Part shown: one piece after another, positions 36,488 to 45,067 of the stretch | Position numbering within the stretch: position 1 is the stretch's first letter | Layout of the letters: every line of letters begins with the position of its first letter | Source: Candidatus Obscuribacter sp. | GTDB taxonomy: Bacteria; Cyanobacteriota; Vampirovibrionia; Obscuribacterales; Obscuribacteraceae | Reading direction: 5' to 3' | Length of the DNA stretch: 64,000 bases | Assembly (NCBI GenBank): GCA_021772095.1 | Contig: JADYXR010000051.1 | Coordinates: 25,398-89,397 of the forward strand | Program-made: the position numbers and the translations under genes | Notes under the pieces: generated by a model | The model's database searches: none | Seen by the model: the letters and a program-made list of their open reading frames with translations, nothing else | Told to the model about the DNA's origin: nothing

Positions 36488-37951
36488 TTGAAATTACTAA
36501 GCATCCTCATGCCCGTCTATAACGAACGGCTAACCCTCGAAGCAATCGTGCGCAGAGTGTTGGCGATTGACGTTCCGCTAGAAATCGAATTGGTCGTGGT
36601 TGATGATGGCTCCACCGATGGTTCACGCGACATTCTCACTGCACTGGCCGCTGAAGACCCGCGCATCAAGCTTTTCTTCCAGCAGAAAAACATGGGCAAG
36701 GGAGCGGCGATTCACACCGCACTCGAAAAGCTGACCGGCGACATTGCCATCATCCAGGACGCAGACCTCGAGTACGATCCCGAAGATATACCTCGGCTGG
36801 TGAAGCCGATCATTGAAGGCAAAGCCGACGCCGTATTTGGTACCAGATTTTCCGGAAGCGAATGCGTCCGTGTTTTGCATTACTGGCACAGCATGGGCAA
36901 CAAGATGCTCACCTGGCTGACGAATATCATCTGCGATCTCGATTTCACTGATATGGAAACCTGCTACAAAGCCGTCAGAACAGACATTCTGCGACAGACT
37001 AGATTGAGCTGCCGAGACTTTGGACTGGAGCCGGAACTGGCGATTCGCCTTGCTCAATGGGGCGTCAGAATTTATGAGGTGCCGATTAGTTATCAGGGCA
37101 GAACTTACCAGGAAGGCAAAAAAATAACCTGGAGAGACGGTGTCAAAGCCCTCATGACCATCTTCCGCATCGGTGTTTCCGACAAGGTGTTCACCACCCA
37201 TGATGGCTATTATTTATTGCATATACGTGAACAACTGGGCGCGTTCAACAAATGGCAATATGAGCAAATCGCTGGTCACATCGGGCAATCCGTGCTCGAA
37301 TACGGTTGCGGAATTGGAACGCTCACAGCCTACATGCTCGGCCGTGAACGTTTGATCTGCACCGACATCGACCCTTTCTACATCGAGATCGTCAACCGCA
37401 GATTCCGCCACGTCAAAGGGTTTGGCGTTCTCAAAATGGACTTGGCCACTGCCGATGATTACGCCAAAATTGGTGACATGAAGTTCGACACCGTGCTCTG
37501 CATGAATATCCTCGAACACCTGGACAACGATCAAGAGATACTCGATAAAATCTTTCTCGCGCTCGATCCACAGGGCAAAGCCATTATCAACGTTCCGAAC
37601 GATCCAGCACTCTTTTGCGGTCTAGACAAATCGGTCGGGCACCACCGACGGTATCTGCAAGCTGACATCGAAGAAAAAATGCGCAAGGCTGGTTTTGAAA
37701 TCGCAGAATCTCGCCAATTCAATCGATTCGCCACTCTCGGTTGGTTTGTCAGCGGTAAAATTTTCGGAGGCAAACAAATTGAGCCCGGACAAATGCGTTT
37801 GTACAACACCCTTCTGCCGTTCGCCAAAATGATTGAAAAACTTCCGCTCTGGCCGAGTCTTTCCCTGATCGTCGTCGGTCAAAAGCCTGCCGGACCAGCG
37901 GTCGAACGAACCGAACAGCCCGTCGAAATGTCTTCAAAGCCATCGCCATGA
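36488..37951 (+). CDS. GT2 glycosyltransferase fused to a SAM methyltransferase
   Basis: From the TTG at 36488 the protein begins MKLLSILMPVYNERLTLE, the normal GT2 N-terminus; the frame extends upstream to 36323 but that part looks non-coding. Residues about 1-240 are GT2: VVVDDGSTDGSRDIL, IQDADLEYDPEDIP (DxD) and the FTDMETCYKAVR pattern seen in DPM1-like enzymes. Residues about 265-460 are a class I methyltransferase: VLEYGCGIGTLTAYMLG, ICTDIDPFYIEIV, VLCMNILEHLDND and KAIINVPNDP. The link is continuous with no stop. It overlaps the GT87 gene by four bases. Such fusions are known in surface glycan clusters; the methyl acceptor is unknown. Confidence 0.83.
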   Translation: MKLLSILMPVYNERLTLEAIVRRVLAIDVPLEIELVVVDDGSTDGSRDILTALAAEDPRIKLFFQQKNMGKGAAIHTALEKLTGDIAIIQDADLEYDPEDIPRLVKPIIEGKADAVFGTRFSGSECVRVLHYWHSMGNKMLTWLTNIICDLDFTDMETCYKAVRTDILRQTRLSCRDFGLEPELAIRLAQWGVRIYEVPISYQGRTYQEGKKITWRDGVKALMTIFRIGVSDKVFTTHDGYYLLHIREQLGAFNKWQYEQIAGHIGQSVLEYGCGIGTLTAYMLGRERLICTDIDPFYIEIVNRRFRHVKGFGVLKMDLATADDYAKIGDMKFDTVLCMNILEHLDNDQEILDKIFLALDPQGKAIINVPNDPALFCGLDKSVGHHRRYLQADIEEKMRKAGFEIAESRQFNRFATLGWFVSGKIFGGKQIEPGQMRLYNTLLPFAKMIEKLPLWPSLSLIVVGQKPAGPAVERTEQPVEMSSKPSP

Positions 37952-39171
37952 GCAAAGAAAAACTTCTCGAAGGCATCAGAGAATTAACTCCACTGCTGTT
38001 TGCAATAACCGCAGTATGTTGGTTGAGCTTTTTTCTGGTGCAGCCCTTCGACGGCAACAAAAGCGACTTTCCACAGTATTACACTCCGGCACGCCTGATC
38101 ATGACCGGACACGGCGCCGACATTTACGATGTCAAAAAAGTATCAGAGTTCGAACGCGAATGCTTTCCATCGATGGGCGAACGAGTTCTTCCAATCTACT
38201 TGCCGCCGCCTTCGCAAGCTTGGTTTCTGCCACTCGGACTGCTGCCGCCTAACATCGCGTCGATCGTCTGGCGAGTCGTACAAGCGACCGCAATGATCGC
38301 CTCTTTGTTGCTTCTCAAAAGCTCGTTTCAACTCAGTCGCAAATCATTTCTGTGGCTAATCGCGGTGCTATGCGCCTCCGGCCCGGCATTCGCCGCGTTT
38401 CAAATAGAACAAGTTTCGGTCCTGTTATTGTGCGCACTCTCAACGGCGATTTGGGGCTTCAAAAAAGATAAGCCCTGGGTGACCGCCGTCGCACTCGCTT
38501 TCTTGATGTTAAAACCACAGGAAGGCATCCCATTGCTCGTGTATCTTGCCGGTGCGCGAAAGTACAAACAGCTCGCGATGACAATCGCCATCCTCTTTAT
38601 CATTTCAATTCTCGCGTGCGTTCTTATCGGTTACCAGAGCGTCATCAACTACGTCACGTTCGCGTACTCGTCCGTTGAAAACAGTGGATTTAATCAATCG
38701 GAACTCGGTCCCACAGTGCGCGGGCAACTGCTAAGACTTTTCCCTGACAGCAAATCGCCAATCGCCATCGTCAGCATTATGGTATTTCTCGCAACATCCG
38801 TATTCATCTATCTTAGCGGTCGTCGCTTCGCTTCGAACAAGGCATGGTTAGAGGCTGGACTATTGATCGCCGTGCCACTAGGACTGGTGACTTGTTTCCA
38901 TTTGCATTCTTATGATCTGACCCTACTAGCACCAACAGTGGTGGTACTGATGGCGGGTCCATTAGAGGCAGCAATCCCACCGGTCGCACTCCTCGCAAGC
39001 TTCTTGTTGCTGGGATCGCTAATGATTCCCTTCTACATATTCATCCATCACAATTTTTTGCTCACAGATCATTGGATTCTCAATCCACATTTCTTCGTTG
39101 TCCTGGCTTTCTCAATAGGCACCGCGTTCCTGGCATATCGCTACCCGGACAGACTTTCGAACCAGCCTTAG
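37948..39171 (+). CDS. GT87/DUF2029-type membrane mannosyltransferase
   Basis: The 407-residue polytopic protein has SDFPQYYTPARLIMTGHGADIYD in its first loop, followed by YLPPPSQAWFLPLGLLPP and LMLKPQEGIPLLVYLAG. These match the DUF2029/GT87 family, which transfers mannose or arabinose from polyprenyl-phosphate sugars outside the membrane. The acidic residue of SDFPQYY is the expected catalytic Asp. It starts at the ATGA overlap with the GT2-methyltransferase fusion, so the pair is likely one operon: one enzyme loads a lipid carrier and the other transfers. Confidence 0.82.
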   Translation: MSKEKLLEGIRELTPLLFAITAVCWLSFFLVQPFDGNKSDFPQYYTPARLIMTGHGADIYDVKKVSEFERECFPSMGERVLPIYLPPPSQAWFLPLGLLPPNIASIVWRVVQATAMIASLLLLKSSFQLSRKSFLWLIAVLCASGPAFAAFQIEQVSVLLLCALSTAIWGFKKDKPWVTAVALAFLMLKPQEGIPLLVYLAGARKYKQLAMTIAILFIISILACVLIGYQSVINYVTFAYSSVENSGFNQSELGPTVRGQLLRLFPDSKSPIAIVSIMVFLATSVFIYLSGRRFASNKAWLEAGLLIAVPLGLVTCFHLHSYDLTLLAPTVVVLMAGPLEAAIPPVALLASFLLLGSLMIPFYIFIHHNFLLTDHWILNPHFFVVLAFSIGTAFLAYRYPDRLSNQP

Positions 39172-39197
39172 GCAAAACCTCTGCAGTAGTTATAAGG

Positions 39198-40943
39198 TTA
39201 CTGGCTGTCTGACCTATTTTTGACTGCCTCGTCACTCGCGCCGTCTTTGGTCGGAATGATGTAGATCAGAGCTTTGGTGCCAGGCACCTTGACCCATGTG
39301 GGATCAGGCTGCGGCAACTCTACATCGACTGCCCACGTTTGAATAATCGCTTTGACTCTATGCGCGCGGAGCGTTTCTATTAGCTCTTCTCGGCGAGCTG
39401 GTTCCATTTTCCAAAATTCGGCGATGTCAAAAATATCGGCGATGATTTTCAATCGCGCCAGTCGCGCCCAGTAGTATCGGCGAAAACCAATTTGCGCAAT
39501 TCTGTCGCCTGGCGCAAGACCAAGTTCGCGCGCCTTGAGTGCGACAATCGTGTCATAAGCAACCGGCATCACCGAACTCATGTGGTTATGCATGCCCAGC
39601 ATGGCGAGAGTGTACGTCATCATTGCAGCAGCAATAGAGCCTAACAACACGCGCTTGCCACGCGCGAAGCGCCTTTCGATGGGCTTCACGTCGGCAGATG
39701 GAAAGCGAAGAGATATCAAAATAGACGAATAGAGCAAAACGATCCAGCCGATGAAATACCGTTCCATCATGTGACCATTCATGTTTACGGTGATGGCATA
39801 TGCGGCGATTGCCACCAGTGCCGGTGCCGCAACAGTGAATGACTCGGCGATACCTGCCAGGCTAAAACAAGAACGCCTCATTAGAACGGACGCCAGGAGC
39901 CAGCCTCCAATTAAAAATCCAAAAACTTCAAGAAGCAAAAATGGCACGTTCGCGACAAAATACTTCGCCGCGCGTTGAATTGGCTCTTTGTTCGGCGCAC
40001 CTTCAGTCCAGTAGGCAGGGTTATACCAGGGCGGATACGTGCCGGAAATTGGCGACGCGAACTCGAAGACTTCAGGGTTTTCAAATATTTTTCGAGTCGT
40101 GTGTTTCAGTTCAGGAAACTGAAAATGAACTTGCTGATCGTTCTGACCACTGGAATAAAGCGCAAGCGTTCTCGATGAATCACTGATAGTCAGATAACCG
40201 AACGTAGTCGATATCAAGACAATCCATGGGACGGCTAGAGCCGCCAGAGCACCACATGCGATGGCAAGCTTTTTCGAAACCGCTTTATCCTTTCGCGCTT
40301 CCCAAAATGCGCACGCAAAGTAAATTAGACTGATCGGAAGCATAATCGCTTTGGCTAGATACCCTAAACCAAGCATGATGCCCATACACAGGAAATTTCT
40401 AAACGAACGATCGCCGAATCTGATTTTTAAAAATGCGGTGCTGGCGAGCAAAACAAAAGCAGCAACCAGAACATCCGGCGTGTCTTTGTCGCATCCGCCG
40501 TAGCACAATGCGGAAAAACACAGAATCGAATACATGTAGATCCAATAAAGCGGCTCAGACACAGCGCCATAAACCGGCGCCGGAAGCGGCTTTGCGTTCA
40601 GTCCACGCCACAGTACTTTTGCGTAGTAAACAAACGATCCATAAAGCACCATCATCAACGCAAAATTAGTGCAACGCACCGCAAGCATTTCATCAGCAAT
40701 GCCCGGCTTAAAAACGGCAATTACTCCGCCCAAAATCCACGAATACAATGGCGACCAGTAGTGATTGATGGCGTTTCGAAAGTCGCCACGCCAGTAGGCA
40801 TCGCCGACATCGAGATACGAAATCAGGTCGATACTGTGCGAGATATTTCGCCACTGGATGATGTCGAAAATACAATAGGCAATATAAAAAACGAGAAAGC
40901 CGAGATGCACGGCTGCAAGTTTTATTTTCTTGCCGGTCGACAC
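39198..40943 (-). CDS. GT-C type membrane glycosyltransferase, paralog family member 6
   Basis: The 581-residue protein begins with a GTG start and one membrane helix (GFLVFYIAYCIFDIIQW), then HSIDLISYLDVGDAYWRG and HYWSPLYSWILGGVIAVF. KDTPDVLVAAFVLLAS and the C-terminal domain (LGLAPGDRIAQIGFRR, YYWARLARLKIIADIFDIAE, HRVKAIIQTWAVD, VPGTKALIYII) are typical of the family. It lies about 15 kb from the other members, converging with the GT87 gene. This shows the family is not only a local tandem array. Confidence 0.82.
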   Translation of the reverse strand: MSTGKKIKLAAVHLGFLVFYIAYCIFDIIQWRNISHSIDLISYLDVGDAYWRGDFRNAINHYWSPLYSWILGGVIAVFKPGIADEMLAVRCTNFALMMVLYGSFVYYAKVLWRGLNAKPLPAPVYGAVSEPLYWIYMYSILCFSALCYGGCDKDTPDVLVAAFVLLASTAFLKIRFGDRSFRNFLCMGIMLGLGYLAKAIMLPISLIYFACAFWEARKDKAVSKKLAIACGALAALAVPWIVLISTTFGYLTISDSSRTLALYSSGQNDQQVHFQFPELKHTTRKIFENPEVFEFASPISGTYPPWYNPAYWTEGAPNKEPIQRAAKYFVANVPFLLLEVFGFLIGGWLLASVLMRRSCFSLAGIAESFTVAAPALVAIAAYAITVNMNGHMMERYFIGWIVLLYSSILISLRFPSADVKPIERRFARGKRVLLGSIAAAMMTYTLAMLGMHNHMSSVMPVAYDTIVALKARELGLAPGDRIAQIGFRRYYWARLARLKIIADIFDIAEFWKMEPARREELIETLRAHRVKAIIQTWAVDVELPQPDPTWVKVPGTKALIYIIPTKDGASDEAVKNRSDSQ

Positions 40944-41092
40944 AAATTACTCCAATGAAACCATGGCTAACGGTCGACGCAAACTATTCCTGAAACCTGG
41001 CTGCCATCCTGAAAAACGCTCCCGATGTAACTCTTCTTGCCGTCTCAGCGAAAAACATCGCTCGCCGCCCAGAAAAAAACAACGGCGCACCG

Positions 41093-41608
41093 TTATCGCT
41101 TCAAATCAACCATTTTATCTTTGGAAAAGTCTACTAGCGATCGATATTCAGCAGGCAGCGTTCCATCGTCAAACGTAATTGAATGGGTTTTGTTGCCGTC
41201 TTCAGCGCTGAAGGTGTAGACGAACATATCAGCAGCACTTTTAGTTCTTTTCTCGTCGGTTTGCGCTTTCAACAGACCACTTTTGTCGATCAGCTGCGCC
41301 AAACTATTTCTCTCGGACTCGCTCAAGTCCGCGAGATTGACCTGGTACTGCTTGTTGACGCCCGCGAAGCCGCCGGACTGTTGAAAAGTAAATTTAGTCA
41401 ATTTATTCACTCGCCCCTTTGCTTTGTCGGCTTTCCCGTCTTTCGAAGCACCGTTGCCGGATTTTGCATCTCCGCACGCCTTGCCGGTCATTTTGCAGCA
41501 ATCTTCGCCCTTTTTGCACTGGTCCCCATCGCCGGCAAACCCCGGTGCTACCAGAAAGAGCGCCGCCAAGCCACTGACCACTAACGAACTAAACGCATTT
41601 CTCATCAT
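41093..41608 (-). CDS. Secreted emfourin-like protease inhibitor with Cys-rich linker
   Basis: The 171-residue protein has a signal peptide (SSLVVSGLAALFLVAPGFA-GD). Next comes a short Cys-rich part (DQCKKGEDCCKMTGKACGD), a Lys/Asp/Gly linker, and from about residue 70 a domain starting KFTFQQSGGFAGVNKQYQV with LSESERNSLAQLIDKSGLL, ending SITFDDGTLPAEYRSLVDF. That is the pattern I know from emfourin, the inhibitor of protealysin-like M4 peptidases (about 115 residues, cytoplasmic, next to its protease). No M4 peptidase gene is in the window. Secretion and the cysteine-rich part are unusual. The family call is from memory of the motif, not from a search. Confidence 0.6.
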   Translation of the reverse strand: MMRNAFSSLVVSGLAALFLVAPGFAGDGDQCKKGEDCCKMTGKACGDAKSGNGASKDGKADKAKGRVNKLTKFTFQQSGGFAGVNKQYQVNLADLSESERNSLAQLIDKSGLLKAQTDEKRTKSAADMFVYTFSAEDGNKTHSITFDDGTLPAEYRSLVDFSKDKMVDLKR

Positions 41609-41691
41609 TGATTCTCCATCGCTGCCAAAGTGTACCGCAACTCTCGACGCTATGGCGCATTGGATGTTTCAACCTGAATTTTCGATGCGCG

Positions 41692-43173
41692 TCATTTCGG
41701 CACGTACATTTGCTGCAAGTCGCCGTTGCCGACAACATATTGGTATTTTTTATAATTCGCCTCAAGCGTTTGCATGAACGAATCCGGCCAATACAACGTC
41801 GGCTTGTCATGCAAACTGTCATTGATGTTGATGATCACGGCTGGATATTGTTTTTCGCTAAGCGCCTTGTTGATTGCGCTAAGCGACTGTTCATCACGAT
41901 CCAGAGCCTGCAGAAATGTAGCGACATCAACATATAGCGGCCGAGCGCCGGCGAGAATCGCAATCGCCGGGTCCTCGACCAGTATAGTTTTGTCTTTCAT
42001 ATTTTGTTTGAGAATATCGCTCTCTGCTCGCTCCATGCGCGCACTCAAGGTCGACATGGGTTGAAGCTGTGTGCCTAGAATGTAGGTGCAAAGCGCTGAA
42101 ACACAGACGAAGCCCGCACTCAATGAGAGCGGATAAATTTCGATAAAAACAACGGTGAGCCAGCTCACGGCAAAGTAAAAAATCAATCCATGATTGAGCG
42201 TTGCGTGCGCAGTTCCAATCGTATAAGCAGTCAACAGCCCGCTCAGCACAACCAGCGTAAACGGCAGAATCAGCCGCTCTTTATCCTCAGTTTTCTCGAG
42301 CCAAACTAAACCGATTACAGGAATCATGAACAACTTCGGCCAATCCACACCGAACATACTCAAATGCTTTTGCAAGTCAGCCGTCGAGTATGGCGCGTTG
42401 AGAGGAAACAAAAGATGTTTGACAAAGCCACCATCAGTCATCATGTTTATCAAGAAGAACAAAACGCCGGAGATAGTAGCCGCAGTGCCGCCGTAGATGA
42501 GCATGTCCCTGAAACGCTTGCGGCTCGCCAAGTAGAAGCACACCGCCGGCAGTATCACGACGGAAGAGAACTTTGCAAAGATGGCCGCGACAATCAGCAG
42601 AATCGATACTAGATAACGCTCCAATATCTGGTCATTGCTGACCGCCGCGTTACCGGTCGCTACGCCGCCAGTCCTGTTAGCGGTTTCGTTGGCGGTTGCC
42701 AGGTTGCCGGTTTCCAGGTCGCCGGTTGCCGGGCTACCGGTGACAGCGGCGGCTTCACCCGGACTTTCATACGCCTTCTTGTACGCGCTAAAAAAATAAA
42801 ACAGCGAAGCAATACAAAGCGCGAGCCCCAACATATCTATGCGAGCCTTAAAAGAACCGGACCAAATCTGCACATAGCTGGCAAAGAGAACGAGCCCAAC
42901 TGCCACGTTCTGCTTGCTTGTCGAGCACAGTCGAACAAGTCGATAAAAGAAAAACATCGCAGCACCGGAAGATATGATGCTGATCAATCGCAGCCCCGGC
43001 AGGTTGAAACCACCGCCAAGCAACTGGAATGGTGCGCCCAGCAAAAAATACAACGGCGGATAGATTGTCACCACCCACGGTGCTTCGACCAAACGCTGTG
43101 CCGGATAGATATTGTGCCCTTTAGCCAGCTCGACTGCAGCCCAAAGGCTCGGACCTTCGTACTCGAGCGACAA
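41692..43173 (-). CDS. GT-C (PMT/ArnT-like) membrane glycosyltransferase with repeat loop
   Basis: The 493-residue form from the TTG at 43173 begins in the first periplasmic loop (LSLEYEGPSLWAAVELAKG) and so lacks helix 1. The frame is open further upstream and encodes a helix ([20 protein letters not shown]). A CTG at 43275 overlaps the previous gene's stop as CTGA with GAGGAG eight bases ahead, so 41692-43275 (527 residues) is my preferred gene. IYPPLYFLLGAPFQLLGGGF is the ArnT-like motif. An Ala/Thr/Gly/Asn-rich repeat loop of about 45 residues (ATGDLETGNLATANETAN) sits between helices. It lacks the YWSPLYP motif, so it is outside the six-member family. Confidence 0.78.
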   Translation of the reverse strand: MSLEYEGPSLWAAVELAKGHNIYPAQRLVEAPWVVTIYPPLYFLLGAPFQLLGGGFNLPGLRLISIISSGAAMFFFYRLVRLCSTSKQNVAVGLVLFASYVQIWSGSFKARIDMLGLALCIASLFYFFSAYKKAYESPGEAAAVTGSPATGDLETGNLATANETANRTGGVATGNAAVSNDQILERYLVSILLIVAAIFAKFSSVVILPAVCFYLASRKRFRDMLIYGGTAATISGVLFFLINMMTDGGFVKHLLFPLNAPYSTADLQKHLSMFGVDWPKLFMIPVIGLVWLEKTEDKERLILPFTLVVLSGLLTAYTIGTAHATLNHGLIFYFAVSWLTVVFIEIYPLSLSAGFVCVSALCTYILGTQLQPMSTLSARMERAESDILKQNMKDKTILVEDPAIAILAGARPLYVDVATFLQALDRDEQSLSAINKALSEKQYPAVIININDSLHDKPTLYWPDSFMQTLEANYKKYQYVVGNGDLQQMYVPK

Positions 43174-43271
43174 CGGCGAGCTTAATGCGATGAACCAACT
43201 TACAAGATATACCGCCAGAAGACCCGCGGCGGTCAGAAGCGTGAGCGCCCAGATAATCTTGGGGATGAGGG

Positions 43272-44849
43272 TCAGGTGGATTTCTCCTCGTGATACTCCT
43301 GCTCGGTGTTCACGTCCCAGACATTTTCTTTCGTCATGACGCCGGCGACGATATTGTCGACCGCAGTCATGGCAGCCAGCATCGAGTGATCCTGGTTGTT
43401 GTATTTATGCATTCCGTTGCGCCCGATCAAAAACAAATTTTCAATCTTGTCGATGTAAGCGCGCAATTCATCAAAGCGTTCGTAGGTGCCAAAGTAACCC
43501 GGATAAGTTTTTGGCATTCGAACAACGGTACCGTCGGTGACATCAGCCTTGTCGACGATTCCAATTTTCTGCAGCTCATCTCCGCCGAGTTCGATCAGTT
43601 TTGAATCTTCCCAGGTCCAGATTGGATCGGTTTCATTGCAAAAATATTCCAACCCGAGCCATACGTTTTTCGGGTCGGCGACCATGTTTGGTCCCCAGTT
43701 GTTATAGATTTGCATTCTGCCGACCAGAACATCATTCTCCTGAATATAAATCCAATTATCGAGAATCAAACTTCGACCGCCGGCCTCGACATCCTTCACT
43801 TTCATCTTCGTGCACAGAAGGCAGACTTCGATGAAGTCGCGGTAAACAAGCCCGTTTGCGATTTCCAGAACATTCGCCGGCACATCGCCGTCAATCTTGT
43901 TGATCAATTCTTTGATCGGCATCGTCGAGAAAAACCATTCGCCTTCGAGATTTCTGGTTTCGCCGGTGGCCTGATCGCGCACCAAAACCGATACCACTCG
44001 ATTGCCTTCGATTTTGACTTTTTCAACTTCGAGATTCATCTGAATCTCGCCGCCGGCCTCTTTCACCTTGCGCGCGGTTTCAGTCCACATGCTGCCGGTG
44101 CCATTTTTCGGATAGAGAAATTGTTCGACCAGGGAAGTTTCAGTTCCCTTTTGTCGAAGATCGCCCGCGCCTTGAAAAACTTTCTTGACGGCGTGACCTA
44201 GAACTTTAAAAACGTTCAGTCCTTTAATCCGCTGAGCGCCCCATGAAGCGCTAATCTTGTGGCATTCAATGCCCCAAACCTTTTCCGTGTAGTCTTTGAA
44301 AAATGTTCGATAGAGTTCTTTGCCGAATCGATTGGTCATGAACTGCTCGAGGTTTTCCTCTGGCTTTATCGGAAAAGCTGCCGCTTTTAAATAACTGAAA
44401 CCAATCTTCATCGTCTTCGTTAATCCGAGATTGGCAAATGTCTGGACCTTGAGGCTGATCGGATAATCAAAGAAACTACGCAAGTAATAAATTCTGGTTT
44501 TGCGTTGCAGCAAAATCATTATGTTATCAGTCGAAGAGGGTGGTCCGGACTCGTTTCCCTTAATCGTCCGTTTTTTATTCTGGTAAGAAATCTCGTGAAA
44601 GCCGTCGGGCAGCTGCTCGATGGGAATCATTTTGGCCCACCAGTCCATCACGCGGTCAGACTTAGAGAAAAATCGGTGCGGACCGATATCGAACTTATTG
44701 CCTTTGTAGTCCATCGTCCGCGAAAGACCGCCTATAACATCGGACTTCTCCAGCACAACAGGATGAATATCGCTTCTTTCGATTAACTCGAAAGCGGCGG
44801 TGAGCCCGGCAGGACCAGCGCCAATGATTATTGCTTTTTTCTGCGACAT
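43272..44849 (-). CDS. NAD(P)/FAD-dependent oxidoreductase, UDP-galactopyranose-mutase-like
   Basis: The 525-residue protein has an N-terminal dinucleotide fold ([19 protein letters not shown]), then [20 protein letters not shown] and [12 protein letters not shown]. These features are shared by UDP-galactopyranose mutase and protoporphyrinogen oxidase-like flavoproteins. [20 protein letters not shown] and the end [19 protein letters not shown] fit a sugar-active member common in polysaccharide clusters. It likely acts on a nucleotide or lipid-linked sugar in the cytoplasm. Its stop overlaps the probable CTG start of the GT-C gene, so the two form an operon. Confidence 0.82.
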   Translation of the reverse strand: MSQKKAIIIGAGPAGLTAAFELIERSDIHPVVLEKSDVIGGLSRTMDYKGNKFDIGPHRFFSKSDRVMDWWAKMIPIEQLPDGFHEISYQNKKRTIKGNESGPPSSTDNIMILLQRKTRIYYLRSFFDYPISLKVQTFANLGLTKTMKIGFSYLKAAAFPIKPEENLEQFMTNRFGKELYRTFFKDYTEKVWGIECHKISASWGAQRIKGLNVFKVLGHAVKKVFQGAGDLRQKGTETSLVEQFLYPKNGTGSMWTETARKVKEAGGEIQMNLEVEKVKIEGNRVVSVLVRDQATGETRNLEGEWFFSTMPIKELINKIDGDVPANVLEIANGLVYRDFIEVCLLCTKMKVKDVEAGGRSLILDNWIYIQENDVLVGRMQIYNNWGPNMVADPKNVWLGLEYFCNETDPIWTWEDSKLIELGGDELQKIGIVDKADVTDGTVVRMPKTYPGYFGTYERFDELRAYIDKIENLFLIGRNGMHKYNNQDHSMLAAMTAVDNIVAGVMTKENVWDVNTEQEYHEEKST

Positions 44850-44886
44850 TCAACAGGATTCCGAAATGTGACGACTAACCCCTAAT

Positions 44887-44917
44887 ATTATACTTCTTGA
44901 TTTGTTCGAACAATCAA
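44887..44917 (-). promoter_or_regulatory. Possible promoter and palindromic operator of the flavoprotein operon
   Basis: On the minus strand TTGATT and TATAAT are 19 bases apart upstream of the ATG at 44849. The -35 side lies in a near-palindrome centred on TTCGAA (TTGATTTGTTCGAACAATCA on the plus strand, one extra base in one arm). Such an arrangement would allow a repressor to block the promoter. The 19-base spacing is longer than ideal. Confidence 0.4.
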
Positions 44918-45067
44918 AGTGAATAAGTAGCTAGGAACTTTATTTCGGAGTTTTCTTCAAAGACTTATGGGTCTAGTTCGGCTACGCAAAGAAAAAATTT
45001 GCTATTCGCGAGGGCCGAAACCTCGGCTGAACACAGAAACAAATGTTATTGGACCGAACGAGTAAGA

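Noticed and set aside
36623..37201. Minus-strand 192-codon frame
   Set aside because: Lies entirely inside the GT2-methyltransferase gene, whose motifs are certain; no family pattern on the other strand.
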